A stretch of 64,000 bases of DNA from Branchiostoma lanceolatum (lineage: Eukaryota > Chordata > Leptocardii > Amphioxiformes > Branchiostomatidae). Location of the stretch: contig NC_089723.1 in assembly GCF_035083965.1 (NCBI RefSeq), forward strand, positions 34,227,193-34,291,192, given 5' to 3'. The notes beneath the pieces were generated by a model. That model did no database searches. It had not been told where the DNA came from and saw only the letters and a list, made by a program, of their open reading frames with translations. Made by a program: the position numbers and the translations under genes. This document shows, in pieces, positions 38,861 to 51,489 of this stretch; position 1 is the stretch's first letter; every line of letters starts with the position of its first letter.

Positions 38861-39100
38861 GTGTGTTTGTGTGTTAGTGTGTTAGTGTGTGTGTGTGTGT
38901 GTGTTTGTGTGTATGTGTGTGTGTATGTGTGTGTGCGTGTGTACGTATATGTGTGTGTGTGTATGTGTGTGCGTGTCTGCATGTGTGTGTGTGTGTATGT
39001 GTGTGTGTGTGTGTGTGTGTATGTGTGTGTGTATGTGTGTGTGCGTGTGTACGTATATGTGTGTGTATGTATGTGTGTGCGTGTCTGCATGTGTGTGTGT

Positions 39101-39157
<57 letters not shown>
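38861..39157 (+). repeat. TG microsatellite with a higher-order repeat
   Basis: TG/TGTA repeats in which a block of about 110 bp (containing GCGTGTGTACGTATATGTG and GCGTGTCTGCATG) occurs twice. Counterpart of 30592-30702. Confidence 0.9.
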
Positions 39158-41459
39158 GATATCATAACTAGAGAAGTTATGAATGGATCTTAGTTCGTAT
39201 TTCATGTGTGGGTGTCCGATTATCTTGCGCCGCCGAAAAATGTTGACATTTTGAACCTTCTTAAATGCTATTACCTGAGGAAAATAGGCATAATTTACCA
39301 AATAAGTTTTTCCATGGCCCTCCCGCCGGCTCAAAAAAATGCATGGCCCTTGCCCAAGGCCAAAACGTTTTCAATGCCCCCCCCCCCCTTTACAGCAGCC
39401 ACCCCTCGCTAAATATCGTGAATTATATCATGCTTAAAGGAACGAACGACCATTTGATACTCTCAACTACCATTATGACTCTAAAAAGCGTTGTTTTATT
39501 ACATTAGACATAGAAACAAACATTGATATCTGTCTTTGAGCCCAGAAAAAAGGCAAAGATTGGTGCCGTCCTTGGTGCTGATCTCATTATCTACGCCTGC
39601 CGTGCTATAGCGGCCTGCTAGGTGGCGCTTATCATTGTATCATATTTTGGTGTGGAATAAGAGAACTTTGTTCCGCATAGAAAATGATCCTACTCACATA
39701 CACAGGCAAGAATTGTAATGTTACGTGTATTCTGAGACACGGGGTTGAAAGGTTGTCGTAGAGAAAGAAGTGTCATCTTAATATAATTACAGTAGTTATG
39801 TAGTGGTGTGTGTCTGTGTCTTTTGAACTCTCGTGTCAGACGTCTTGACCTGTGTAAATGGTTCGAAGAAGACAGTCGCGCAATTGCATTTTACTTCAAA
39901 ACACTACCAGAGTCCCACAACCCAAGACCTCAGATCATAATCTTAGTCCTGTACTGATATTCCCTCTAGAACAACTTATTCTATTGAACAGGCCAGGCTT
40001 ACTTTATGCCAAGTACAAAGTTTGAAGATATTCTTTTCTCTTAGCACAAAGATATGCAATTTACTCGTGAATTATGCAAAACATGTTCAAATCTAGCATG
40101 GTTTTTATCATATGATATTCATTACTACCTAATATTTATAACTTTATATAAATACACGTCGTGGTTATGAAAGTCGCATAATTCATCACTAAGAAAGAAA
40201 CCGCGAGGGGCCCCAACCCTAATTTTTTCTTACTTAATTGATACATATTCACAACGTCTCGAGCTATTCTATCAACATTTAAATATACGAACTTGCCCAA
40301 ACAAACAGCACGGATAATCAACATACTAGTAATCCACAAGCGTGCTAAAGCAAAAAGCTGTCAGACCAGTTTTGTCCCCGCAACACAAATGAAGCAAGCC
40401 TCCGTTCTAGCTTCCGGTCACGGACAGAAAATCTCAACACTTCATCTGTTGAAACCACGCCGTAAAGGTAAGATTTCTGTGTAAACGGGGTATTGGGCTT
40501 AGCAGTGATTTCTTGAACTTGTTATGAAATTCCGGGCTGTTGCTACCGCCCGGTCACGTTCGTCACAGGTCGTCGTGTAATCTTGGTGTCAAAGGGTTTT
40601 CAAGCAGGCTGTTACGAAAAAAACTGCAGGCAAGACTCATAGACAGCCTGTTCGGTAACAAGACAGCTGAATTTCGTACGACACATGCACGACCATCCAA
40701 ACTCGGAATGGCCTCAGTTTGTGATCGTGCGACGATCGTGACCGGGCTCTTACCACCGTTAGGTTAAGTATCATTGCAATCATCCATTTTGCTTTAGTAT
40801 TTTGTACACATTTGTACCTGTTTCTAACAGTACGTAGGTATGTGAAAGGCGAGGTAATCAGCACAAAAACATGGCGTTTATTCGGCAGCTGCCATAATGT
40901 TATAACGCAATAAGTCGGCCAGCCTTGGGGGTACGCTTAAGCCGGAGTCCTTGCAACATGGGTGGACTTAGCTCTGACTTGTTCTGGGAATGTCTTTAGA
41001 AACATTTTGCCATAAGAATTTTTAAAAGCGTACTATTAGGTGAGTAAATACACATATAGCGGTGTTTTTTTTATTCATGACTGATAGTTTCGCGTGGCCT
41101 TATCGTCCAAAAAAAGTGAAAACGTTGTCTAACGTAAACAATGTTTTGACACAATAGGTAGTTCAAATTAGATTGGCCATGTTTTTGTCATGCTTTCTAA
41201 AATCAAACGGTAGGCCGTCTACGTATCTGAGATATGTATAAAGTTTTGAATTTGTTACGCCATGTAACAACTTTGCTTTCAAATGTCAAGATAATTGAAG
41301 AGGCGGCATAATTGAGACCAAGAATGTCACCAATCCACTTTCGTCCATGATCGGATGAACGCAAAAGATGAAAAGGGACTGGTCATACAGAGATATCTCT
41401 GGAACTAACACAAACGACACATTTTTTCTATGCTTGAGCCACCAAACATCAGCTTATAC

Positions 41460-43617
41460 TTGGATACTTTGATACTTTATTTTGCTCCATTAGCTACATA
41501 CATAGTATGAAGCTACTCTTCCTGGAGTAACCACAGAAAAACATCAGACAGACTACATAGAATTGCCTACAGGCTACATAACATTACGGCATTAAAATTA
41601 GCTAACTAATACACATATTCTTTGACATCTCTTGCCTGAAACTGCTCTGAGGTGCGGTTTGTATTCTATGCGGCAAACTGTTCCACATATATATTGCTCT
41701 ATACATGAAGGTTTTTTTCATAGCATTGGTTGTAAGTGTTTTTACTGGCATTGCGTGTCCTGTAGCTGTGCTGCTGTGAAACGGGAAACAACTGTTGGTA
41801 GAGAATAGCAGGTTGTTGTGTGGTTGCTGGGAACAGATTGCAGCAGACCGCAACAGATGGCGCCATGAAGTCAGCGCGGGTCTAGCAAAGGGTCAGTCAA
41901 AGCGGAAGAAGCAACTAGAGCAAAGAAGACAAAGAAGAAAAGAGAGACAGCAGCCTCAGAACTCCTCTGATTTCATATGTCTAAACTGTGGACGAGACTG
42001 TCACGCCAGGATTGGACTTCAGAGCCACATGAGAAGCTGCCAAATCCAGAGTGCTACCATCATCTGAAAAGATGGAAGGATGCCCAGGTGTGTGTGGTGA
42101 GTATCTTCCGGAACTGGGTCACGGTGTTGATTTGTAGCCTTTCTTTAACGGGCCGCCATGCAAGCGACGCATGTAGGTGTAGTACAGAGGTTCTATAGTC
42201 AAGGTGCAGCACAAGGCGCGCCGCTTTGTTCTGCATAACCTGCAGCATTTCAATGTTCTTTTGTGACGTAGAAGACCAAACGGGTGAACAATAATCGATG
42301 TGTGAAAGTGTGAGGGCTTTAAGTGTGAGGAGTTTAAGCAGAGAAGAGTCCAGGTAGGTGGCGCATTTCTTTATCATTCCCAGTGAGCAGGCCATTTTTC
42401 TTGCCGTTACTTTTGTATGGCTGTCCCAAGTCAGGCACTCATCAAGGGTACTGCCCAATAGTTTTGTTTCTTTAACTTGCTGGATAACTTGGCCATTCGA
42501 GTATAAGGTGAGTACCGGATTCTTTCTTATTTTGGGTTTACTTCCAACTACCATTGACTTTGTTTTGGAAGCATTGAGGAATAGCCTGTTCATTAGAACC
42601 CAGTCACTTATGTGATCCAGCTCGCTCTGCAGGGTGGATGTGATCGCTGAGACAGACGGTGCACATGTATAGCCAGATGTGTCATCAGCGAACTTCTGTT
42701 GTGACAAATGGCAAATCATTAGTGAAAATGCTAAAAAGAAGGGGTCCGAGACAGCTCCCTTGGGGGACTCCACATATGATTTCCTTGAAAGACGAGTTGG
42801 AGCCATTGTAGCTAACACATTGCAAGCGCTTTGAAAGGTAGCTGTTCATCCATTCTACTGCACTGCTGTCGAAACCATAACATTGTAGTTTGCTGAGAAG
42901 GAATTCATGATCAACCAAATCAAATGCAGCTGAAAAGTCAAGGAAGATCGCGCCTATAAGGTTTCCATGATCAATGTTACGGTACCAGTCATCTACCATT
43001 TGTAGGAGAGCTGTGCATGTGGAGTGGTTTTTCCTGAAGCCATGTTGGTGGGTTGTCATCAGGGAGTTCTGTAGAAAGTATTTGGAGATTTGGCTGTATA
43101 CAACTCGTTCTGCTATTTTGCTCATATCTGAGAGTAGACTGACTGGTCTAGCGTTCGGTCCACTTAAGCGGGTAGTCGAAGACTTAGGCAAAGGAATCAC
43201 CTTAGCTTTTTTTCCATTCAGTTGGGTAAACAGACGTAGTGAAAGACAAGTTTATTATGTAACTAAGTGGTTGGGCTATATGTTCGGCAGCTAGTCTCAG
43301 CAGTGTGTTGTCCAGGTTATCCAAACCCACTGCTTTCCCATCAGGTAAAGACGACAGGTGTGAGCGCACTTCTTCAACATGCACTGGACTGAACTGAAAG
43401 TTGCAGTCTTTGTTTTCCATGATCTTCTTCTGTATCAAGGTAAGTAAGTTGTCGTTCATCTGTGAGTTTAGCCCATTTCTCAGTGATTCTACTTTTTGAG
43501 TGAAGAAATGATTGAAGTACTCCGCCATGTCTTCTGCTTTGGTTAGGTAAACACCATCCTGTTCAACTGCACAAGTTGGCTGACTTCGGCCTTTATCCAG
43601 CATACCATTTAGTGTTA
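41460..43617 (-). mobile_element. 5'-truncated CR1/L2-type LINE upstream of D3
   Basis: The minus strand encodes reverse-transcriptase blocks in order from 43603 to 42060: linker and fingers (43603-43202), F-L-D-F-S-A-A-F-D then G-V-P-Q-G-S-C-L-G-P-L-L-F (43200-42685), F-A-D-D-T and the thumb (about 42700-42060), then the C-terminal piece with Y-M-W-N-S-L-P at 41853-41602. The frame changes between these stretches, so it is defective. The 3' end at 41460 carries short ATACTTTGAT-type repeats typical of CR1/L2 tails. No endonuclease part is present. D1 lacks this insertion at the matching site (about 32940). Confidence 0.85.
41795..42090 (+). mobile_element. Opposite-strand LINE C-terminal fragment nested in the LINE
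   Basis: An open plus-strand frame with W-E-Q-I-A-A-D-R-N-R-W-R, a Lys/Arg/Gln-rich stretch, and F-I-C-L-N-C-G-R-D-C-H-A-R-I-G-L-Q-S-H-M-R-S-C. That order (W..A.DR..WR followed by a C-x2-C...RIGL.SH zinc knuckle) is known from the C-termini of a class of LINE polyproteins. It splits the minus-strand LINE between its thumb (42060) and its last block (41853), so it inserted later. Confidence 0.6.
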
Positions 43618-43862
43618 TACCCCCATTCCACTAGGACGGCACTCTCGCCGCACGCTCTCTGCGGCCTGAAAATTGACAGAGCGATCAACGAATTTCATAG
43701 AAAAAAAAATCTTTATACGATTTGAGTGTTTCTCTGTCTTTTCAGCCATACTTTTGCATTTTGCATGATATTCCAATTATAAAATCAAGGATTACACAAA
43801 TCCGCTTTAGGTCGCAGCGAGAGCGCAGCGTGATCGCTGTCTAGTGGAATGCCCTTGGGTAT
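43617..43862. repeat. MITE next to the LINE
   Basis: About 245 bp with inverted ends (ATACCCCCATTCCACTAG at the left, CTAGTGGAATGCCCTTGGGT at the right) and GC-rich subterminal blocks (CGCTCTCTGCGGCC against GGTCGCAGCGAGAGCG) around an AT-rich core. Confidence 0.7.
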
Positions 43863-43983
43863 CACAACGTTCTGTAACTTCACTAGGAAGTTTGTTTTGT
43901 TGTGGTGCGTGTTTAGTAGCCTGGTGATATCCATACTTCAATGTAGACTCACCTGATTAGCCTTGCAAATACTGTATTTCAGC

Positions 43984-44170
43984 ATGAAGAACCTTGCCGC
44001 CCTAGTGATGGTCCTTACTGTAGCCCTGCTGGCAGAAGTTGGACATGGATGGCGACGACGTCGTCGTACGTAGACAGAGATCTTTTAGTAATGATAAATA
44101 GATTTATTACTATCTCTGACTAGATGTGGAAATGTACGCATAAGACATTTACTCTTCCTGTTGCATTTCT

Positions 44171-44205
<35 letters not shown>

Positions 44206-44247
44206 ACGTGTGTGTGTGTGTGTGTGTGTACACGTGTGTGTGTGTGT

Positions 44248-44315
<68 letters not shown>

Positions 44316-44957
44316 TTGTGTGTGTGTGTTTACCGTGAAAGAAGTCATAGCTTTTTGACTAGTGTTGTGCTTTCCACCAAGGTACGGGAAGGGGGCTAGA
44401 GGCTTTCGAGGAAATCGACCAGGAATTAAAGGAGGACGTTAAGAAGGTCGAGAAGGAGGCAGCATGGGAACTGGCGATGGAGGAGTTGGACAATCTGGCC
44501 GAGATATTGAGGGGAAAATCTGAAGGTCAACTTCAAGATGATGCAGGTACATCATTAACTATTGATAAATGACTGTCATACTGAATGGAAATTTTTCCCA
44601 CTTCCCACTTCTACTTTGAGTCATAATTCAATGCTTCCCCAATTTAAAGTTAGCGCTGTCTTTATCTTAGGCTCATTCCAGAAGAAGGAAGCATCTGGGC
44701 TGCAGCTTGACGCCGAAGCTGCAGAGATGGAGGAGAACGAAGGAGGGCTAGAGATGGAGGAGACCGATGGAGGTCTGGAGACGGAGGAGACCGATGGAGG
44801 GCTAGAGATGGAGGAGACCGATGGAGGTCTGGAGATGGAGGAGACCGATGGAGGTCTGGAGGAGGAGGAGAATGATGGAGGACTTGTGATGGAGGAGTTA
44901 AAGGAGCTGGAGGAAGAGCTGGAAGTTCTGGAGGAAGATCTTCAGAAGGGGAAGTAG
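43984..44957 (+). CDS. D3: secreted acidic repeat protein, paralogue of D1
   Basis: Coding exons 43984-44065, 44382-44546 and 44671-44957, all phase 1, give 177 codons plus TAG at 44955. A non-coding first exon ends at 40467, so the leader intron is about 3.5 kb because of the LINE and MITE. Signal peptide [20 protein letters not shown], then H-G-W followed by five Arg and T-G-R. Exon 2 contains [20 protein letters not shown]. Exon 3 has about six G-G-L-E-M-E-E-T-D units, against about eleven in D1, and the same ending ([19 protein letters not shown]). Exon 4 begins at 45127. Nearly identical flanks point to a fairly recent duplication from D1. Confidence 0.8.
44172..44330 (+). repeat. TG microsatellite in D3 intron 1
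   Basis: About 160 bp of TG repeats with TACACG and GCACG interruptions, in the same place as in D1, D2 and D4. Confidence 0.95.
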
Positions 44958-46164
44958 GTAACACTACTGTACATGAAGGATATCACGTCAGAAAAGATCA
45001 ACACAGCTGTAATGTCTTGTTCTTTGACAATTCACTCGTGGAAAGCTATGTGAAAAAGGGAATAAATTGATGTTTTCTATCGGTTTTCTATGATTTGAAT
45101 GTAAACTTCCCTGCATTTTCTTTTAGACGGACACATGTGCTGGATGACTTCACATCCCAAGGCAACCCTTGAGGAAAACAAGAAGCGACTTTCTTGATAT
45201 TTCAAAGTTTTTACGCACATAAGCACACAGTAGATTAAACATTACACAAATCATGAAGCCTATTTATGATACTTTTCACCTACGAAATACTGTTGCGTAG
45301 AAGATAATTGCTATCGTGGTGTTCAATTGGTACTCGTTAGCGTTAACCAAACAGGATCAGCTTAAAATGCGTAGGCATGGGTTTAATTGAGCTTGCCTGG
45401 AGCATTGACTTTATTGACTTTATTAAAGAAAATCCATTAGCGGTGTGCCCTAAGGCACATCACAAGTCTACCTGGACTTCTTATCATCTTACAATACAAC
45501 ATTTCTCGACTATGCTGTTTTGTTTAGTTTCGAGTATGACTGTAGCTGTCTGGGTGCACACAATGTCTGGCGCTTTCACGCTGGAGTCTTTTACTGTCAA
45601 GTAAAGGTGTAGGTTTGATGCAAAGAAAACGTTTCCCTTTTCTTCGTGTTTCATCTTCAATGGGCTGAAATGAAAGATATAGCTTTTACGATTGTGAAAT
45701 GCTGGATAGATTATGAATTCACTTCAACCTGCAAACGATCATGAACGTATTTATTTTGAATATTTCACCTGTAACCGACATGGCGGATAAGCCCGATGAT
45801 CTCTTCCAACCAATGATGATTCAGGTTACATAAATCAACCAAGAGGGGGATGGCTAGCAACCCCTCCCTCTAAAAAATATACCCTGCTACAGAAACATCA
45901 ATGTGAACAATAAAGCAGCCAACAAACTACGGTTATGTCATGCATGGGCATGTGGTGTTGAACATAATCCACAAGAGTTATAAGGCAAAAGTTCAGTTAA
46001 CTCAGTCCCAAAAAGTTGTCTGACCACTTCTGGTGAATATAGATCACACTGTAGCATTAAAGAGGCGATAATTACACAGAAATTTACATAACTAACTGTG
46101 GGACACGACAATAAAAAATTTCAACGTTTCCACAGTCGAAGCCATAAAAGTAAACTTTCTGTAG

Positions 46165-46380
46165 CTAAAGCCCCCTTCTCACAGGACCCGCGGCACGCTG
46201 GCGGCGTCGCTGCGTCCTGAACTGGATTTGTGTTACCCTTAACTTTATAATGGGAATATCGTTCAAAACGTACAAGTATGACCAAAAAGACATCAAAACA
46301 CACAAAGCTTAAAAAGATGTGTTTTTTTGTCAATTCGATCGGTCGCAGCGACGGGTCCAGTGAGAGGGGGGAGGGCTTAA
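46165..46380. repeat. MITE with CCCCCTCTCACTGGACCCG ends, copy 2
   Basis: Orthologous to 35375-35589: same ends and same flanks (ACTTTCTGTAGCTAAAG at the left, CTTAACGCAAAATCAGGTAA at the right). Confidence 0.7.
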
Positions 46381-47057
46381 CGCAAAATCAGGTAACGTTA
46401 TCGCGCTGATTTATCAAATTAAACCTGTAGTGAAATTCAGTGCTTCTGCTACTGTACTGGCAGTACTTCTATCAGTTACATGCACGTGCTCCATAATGTC
46501 AACGTATCGTCAAGTGGTCTTTTAACATGGTCCGCACGCGTTCAATTGACCTGTGAGTGCCCCTAAAGTCGTCCGACCACCTTTGGTAAATACACTGCAG
46601 CAGGGACAGGCGCGATAATTACACAATTACCTCCTTAAGATAGTGGAGGTCAGGATATCTACAGCGTAACATAATCAAGCCTCCGTTCTAACTTCACGCC
46701 ACGATCAAGATCTGTCGAAACTACATCGTAAAGGTAAGATCAGACAAATCTCAACTTTTCCTCTCTTGAAACTGCACATTAAAGGTAAGATTCGTGTAGT
46801 GAAAACATGATTGCGTATCGCATTTTTCGAGTTTATGGTGAAATTAAGTGCTGTTGAATATTACTGCGGTTACGTCCATCAGTAACATAGCACGTGTTAA
46901 ATCAGTAAAAGTGTTATAGAAGTTTTCACACTTGTTTCCAATGGAATGTGGGTGTGAAAAGGGCGGAGTTATTCAGCAGCTGCCTTTGTAATTATGTAGC
47001 GAACCAGAAAACCTTGGGGGCACGTTTAAGTCAATTATGAGTGGATCTCTGACTTGG

Positions 47058-48104
47058 TATCTCCATGAAAAATGGAGATATTGTTTTGGGTGTGTCCTTG
47101 TGTCTGTTTGTTTGTCTGTCTGTTTGTGTTTCCTGACCACTATAGTCAGCATAACTCAAGAACCTCTTGATGGGTTACGATGATATTTGGTATGTGGGCG
47201 GGTGTTGTGAAGCCAGAATTCAATGTCGACTTAGGGCCCCCTGGTATGTGACCTTGGAACTGTAACAGAACTTCAATTTTTGTATCTTTTGACCTGGACG
47301 TGCTGTGGTCTTGTTTTTTGGTTGGCAGATAGCTTGTGATGTAATAAAGAAGTGGTGTAGGTTCGGGCCCCCTAGCAGCTTCCTCTGGAACTGCAGGGGA
47401 GTTTTTCTAAAAATCTTCTAAGGAGAATAACTGAACAAAGGAACAACAGATTTCTATGATATTTAGTTTGCAGGTAGCTTAGATAGAGATATACACAATG
47501 AAGTGCAAATTATGCTAATTAGACCTAATTTGCATAGCTTATGAGGAAAATCTATATTTGCAGTGTTTTCCTTTATCAGACTCAAATACATGTAACGTTT
47601 GTAGTTTATGGAAAGTGGATCATCAACAGTCAGATACCAATTATGCAAATAAATTCCTAATTTGCATGATAAATGCAATACACCATATCTCATCTAATTG
47701 GAAAATTATAAGACTGTCAATATGATACTTAGTTTGCAGGTAGCTTAGACAGAGATATACATAATGAAGTTCAAATTATGCTTATTGTGACTTCATTTGC
47801 AAAGCTAATGAGGAAAATCTATATTTGCAGCGTTATCCATTATCAGACTCAAATACATGTAACATATGTAGTTTATGGAAAGTGGAGCATCAACAGATAC
47901 CAATTATGCAAATAAGTTCCTAATTTGCATAATTAATGCAAAACACCATAATTCATCTAATTGGAAAATTATAGGACTGTCAATATTGCAACATTTGTAA
48001 GTTAGATAAAGGTGTTTATGACCAAGCATATATTATGCAAATTTATATGTCCTTTGCATGAATAGAATTGTTCATGGAGATATGAGGTCGTGGAACTCTT
48101 GTTT
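47058..48104 (+). mobile_element. Non-autonomous Helentron-like element, copy 2
   Basis: Same ends and internal duplicated units as copy 1 (3467-4526). It inserted between the D4 first exon (ends 46733) and D4 coding exon 1. D2 has no such insertion at the matching place. Confidence 0.6.
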
Positions 48105-48857
48105 TTGGAATGTTTTAAAGTATCCAGAGACAGATTTTCCAAAGTGATCTTTTGAAAGTGTACTATAAGGTGAGTTAACTCATATCGATGTTATTTTGGG
48201 ACTTATAGTTTCGCTTGACATGATCTTAAAGTAAACGTAAAACGTAGGCACGATAGGTCGAACGTCAGACCAACCATGCATATAAAATCTTTACATTACA
48301 TTCCACAAAACTGCAATCGTGTCTACACCATATGGAATACAGTGTTTGAGTCGTCGCATGCTGTGTTAAATTGTGTCTTGTTTGAGATATTCAAATCCAA
48401 GACACAATTTCCTCTCACTGCCACCTTCCATAGCATGTATAAAATACTGTGTGCCTGATGCATTGACGACAGACGTTGACACAATAGCTGGTCAAAATTA
48501 TCCTTCAAAACTTGTTCTTTGTCACACCTAAGACATCAAACGGTAGACTGTCTACATTCTAGCTCCATCCACGATATGTGTTTAAGTTTGATGCATATCC
48601 TATTATCAATTTTGCTTTCAATTAAAAATGGTTAAAAGGAGCGGCATAATTGAGACCAAGAATGCCACATATCCACATATTTGCGGGACAGACGACGACA
48701 TTATGTCTGAACAAGACGCGAACCGAGCGTTTTATTGAATGCCTACCTCAGCTACCTGACCTCCCTCAGTGCAATAAGTTCTAACTTCACTAGGAAAAAT
48801 GATTTGATACAACACACATAAGCTAGCATTAATTGTGACGTCTATACGTATTTCAGC

Positions 48858-50029
48858 ATGAAAAACATTACGGTTCTACTAGTGGTCCTTTCGGTCGCCC
48901 TGCTGGTCGATGTTGGAGAAGGATACTGGTACGGGCGACGACGACGACGCCGTACGTTCATTTATTTTATTTGATAGCGATCTTTTTTTCAGTTTCTTAA
49001 GTATCATCTTTTTTATCAATCATAATAGACTTATCTGACGCAGTGTACGAATCAACAAGCTGGGTGCTACATGTACCTGTGAAAATGTACACACAAGACA
49101 TGTACTTTTTACGTTGTGTGTGTGTACATGTTTGTTTGTTGGTGTGTGCGTATGTGTGTGATTGTGCGTGTGTGCGTTTGTGTGTGTGTACGTGTGTGTG
49201 TCTGTGTGTGTGTGTCTATATGCGTCTCTCTCTCTCTTTATCTGTGTATGTGTGTATGTATATGTGTCACTGCACGAAATGGCCTCGTATCCCGGCGTAT
49301 ACGTACAGGGATTCCTCCGGAAATATTCCATATCCCGGTGCGGATTTAGCGTATCCGTTAATTATATCGGATACGCTAAATCCGCACCGGGATATGGAAT
49401 ATTTCCGGAGGAATCCCTGTACGTATACGCCGGGATACGAGGCCATTTCGTGCAGTGTGTGTGTATGTGTGTGTGTGGCTCAACTGGAATGTCTTCGTGT
49501 ATAATTACCTATCAAACACAATGATCTTACCCATGGAAGGAATGATAACCATTTAACGAGTGTTGTGTTATTCACCAAGGCACAGGAAAGAGGTTAGGGG
49601 TCTTAGAGAAAGTACAGGAAGACGTTAGGAAGGTTGAGGGGGAGGTAGCCTGGGAACTGGCGATGGAGGAGTTAGACAATCTGGCTGAGATATTAAAAGG
49701 AGATGCCGAAGGTCAATTTCAAGAAGATACAGGTACACCATGAAATGTTGATGGATAAATGTCATGAAATGAGTTTGTCACACTTCCCCGTTACAATTTG
49801 AAGCATATCACAATGAAACACTATTTTAAAAGGTGGCTTTTTTCTAGGGCCATTCCAGAAGAAGGAAGAATCTGAGCTGCAGCTTGACGGTGAAGCTACC
49901 AATATGAAGGGGACTGATGGAGGTTTGGAGGACGAGGAGGAGGAGAACGATGAAGGTCTTGTGATGGAGAAGTTAAACGATCTGGAGGACAAGCTAGATT
50001 TTCTAAACGAAGATCTGCAGGAGGGGTAG
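48858..50029 (+). CDS. D4: secreted acidic protein, paralogue of D2
   Basis: Coding exons 48858-48951, 49580-49732 and 49848-50029, all phase 1, give 142 codons plus TAG at 50027. A first exon ends at 46733, and a second donor-like AAAG|GTAAGA lies about 50 bases further on. Signal peptide [20 protein letters not shown], then E-G-Y-W-Y-G followed by six Arg. Exon 2 contains [20 protein letters not shown]. Exon 3 mirrors D2 ([10 protein letters not shown] and a single G-G-L-E-D-E unit). Exon 4 begins at 50153, with AATAAA at 50569. Intron 1 holds a TG tract and the perfect palindrome. Confidence 0.8.
49268..49457. repeat. Perfect 90-bp-arm palindrome in D4 intron 1
   Basis: Left arm 49268-49357 and right arm 49368-49457 are exact reverse complements over 90 bp by my reading, separated by a 10-nt AT-only spacer. 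Arms begin CACTGCACGAAATGGCCTCG. The element sits inside the TG microsatellite, which hides any target duplication. It is absent from the D2 intron. Probably a very young fold-back or MITE insertion. Confidence 0.9.
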
Positions 50030-50638
50030 TAGGTACGATATCTTCGACAATTTATTCGTGGAAAACGAAACAATATAAAGGGTGACCGAATCGATGTTTT
50101 TTGTGGATTTAGCATAATTTGAATGTAAACTTACTTGTTCTTTCTCTTCTAGACGGGCAGATGTGATGGATGATTTTACGCCCCAAGCAACTCATGGGGA
50201 AAAGAATAAACAACTTTTTGAAATAGTTTTACGCACAAGAGCACACTAGTGCATTGCATCGATCATGGACATGAAGTCTGCTTTAATACAGCACTTTTAG
50301 CCTATGAAATACTGCTGCGTATCTGCAGTCGAAGATGATTGCTATCTTAGTGCTCATTCTGTGTTAGTCAGTGGTAACTAAACAGGATCTGCCCAAAGAT
50401 GTACTACAGTTTGAATGTGCTTCGCTGGGAGCATTTCTCGACTGTGTTGTTGTATTTATATAGTATCACCTTGCATTTAGTTGCCGATGTGCTCACAACA
50501 TCTGCTGCCTTCACGCCGCAGTGCATGAGTATCAAGTAAAGATGTGGAATATTTCTGGGTTTGATTGAAATAAAATGTTTGCTTTTACTTCGTGTTTCGT
50601 CTTCAATGGGCTGAGATGAATGATGCTCTTTTGAGATA

Positions 50639-50778
50639 TTTGACGTGTTTGTGGGCGTATTTGTCGGGCTTTCTACTTTGCCATGTTTTTTTTTGTCTCT
50701 ATAAAAACCCACATAGAGACAAAAACAATTGACAAGGTAGAAAGCCCGACAAAAACGCCTACAAACATGTCAAAAACC
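50639..50778. repeat. Imperfect palindrome downstream of D4
   Basis: About 135 bp. TTGACGTGTTTGTGGGCGT and GTCGGGCTTTCTAC at the left pair with GTAGAAAGCCCGAC and CGCCTACAAACATGTCAA at the right, around an inner GTCTCTAT...ATAGAGAC. One related half-element is at about 59602-59645. Confidence 0.7.
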
Positions 50779-51159
50779 AGCCGAAATCACTCCTCTGCTT
50801 GGAGAGTATGTGGAAAAATTCAGAAACATATTTTTCAAAACGATCTTTTAAAAGCGTACTATTAGGTAAGCAAACACAGAGCGATGGCTTTTATGACTAG
50901 TAGTTTTGCTTGACCTTCTTGTCAAGGAAATTAAAACGTAGGCACTATGACCTTGGTCAGAATAACCACACAAAAAAATATACATTATATTCCCCAAAAC
51001 TACAATCATGTCTTATAATACACCATATGGGGTATCGTTACAGTGTTTCAGTCGTCGCATGCTGTTATATTATGTCTTGTTTAAGATTTTCAGATCCAAC
51101 ACGATGCTCTCTCGCTGCCACCTTCCATAGTATGTACCCTACTCTTTTCGACAAATGTG

Positions 51160-51420
51160 GTGGCTCGAGGTGTGGCTCTCCTCGAACCCGGGGTCATTTG
51201 ATGTCCTACCCGAGGCGTAACCGAAGCTTTGTACTCATTTATATTACACCTGAGTGGAGTGAGGAAAGTCGCGTAAAGTAAGATTAGTGACATGAGAGGA
51301 TTCGAACTTCCCTTACTCTCTGTCCCAAGAAATATCTACCAATCAGAATCTCGAACCAGGCTTGTGAGATATCAAAACCGGGGAAAGCAAACCGGCCATT
51401 CCTCTGCACTACCGTAGAAA
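51160..51420. repeat. Degraded tRNA-related SINE-like sequence
   Basis: Contains GAGTGGAGTGAGGAAAGTCG followed by GGATTCGAAC, a layout I associate with deuterostome tRNA-derived SINEs. It is followed by a block (ATATCAAAACCGG...GCCGCTAGGACGCCCATTA) that recurs at 52828-52900. Family not determined. Confidence 0.3.
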
Positions 51421-51489
51421 GCCGCTAGGACGCCCATTATCAAACATTTTTTTCAACCCCTATCCACCTACAAAATATCATAAGGATCC

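Larger units (their letters stand above)
38700..50640 (+). repeat. Duplicated two-gene unit 2 (D3 + D4), enlarged by insertions
   Basis: Collinear with 30440-38700 but 3.7 kb longer. The differences are mainly a LINE with a MITE (41460-43862), a Helentron-like element (47058-48104), the palindrome (49268-49457) and microsatellite length changes. Coding exons of D1/D3 and D2/D4 remain the closest pairs. Confidence 0.75.

Noticed and set aside
41795-42067. A small host zinc-finger gene
   Set aside because: The W..A.DR..WR plus RIGL.SH arrangement is typical of LINE polyprotein C-termini and it sits inside another LINE.
44662-44964. A Pro/Ser-rich minus-strand frame opposite D3 exon 3
   Set aside because: It is the antisense of the Glu-rich coding repeat; the plus strand has signal peptide, splice phase and paralogue support.
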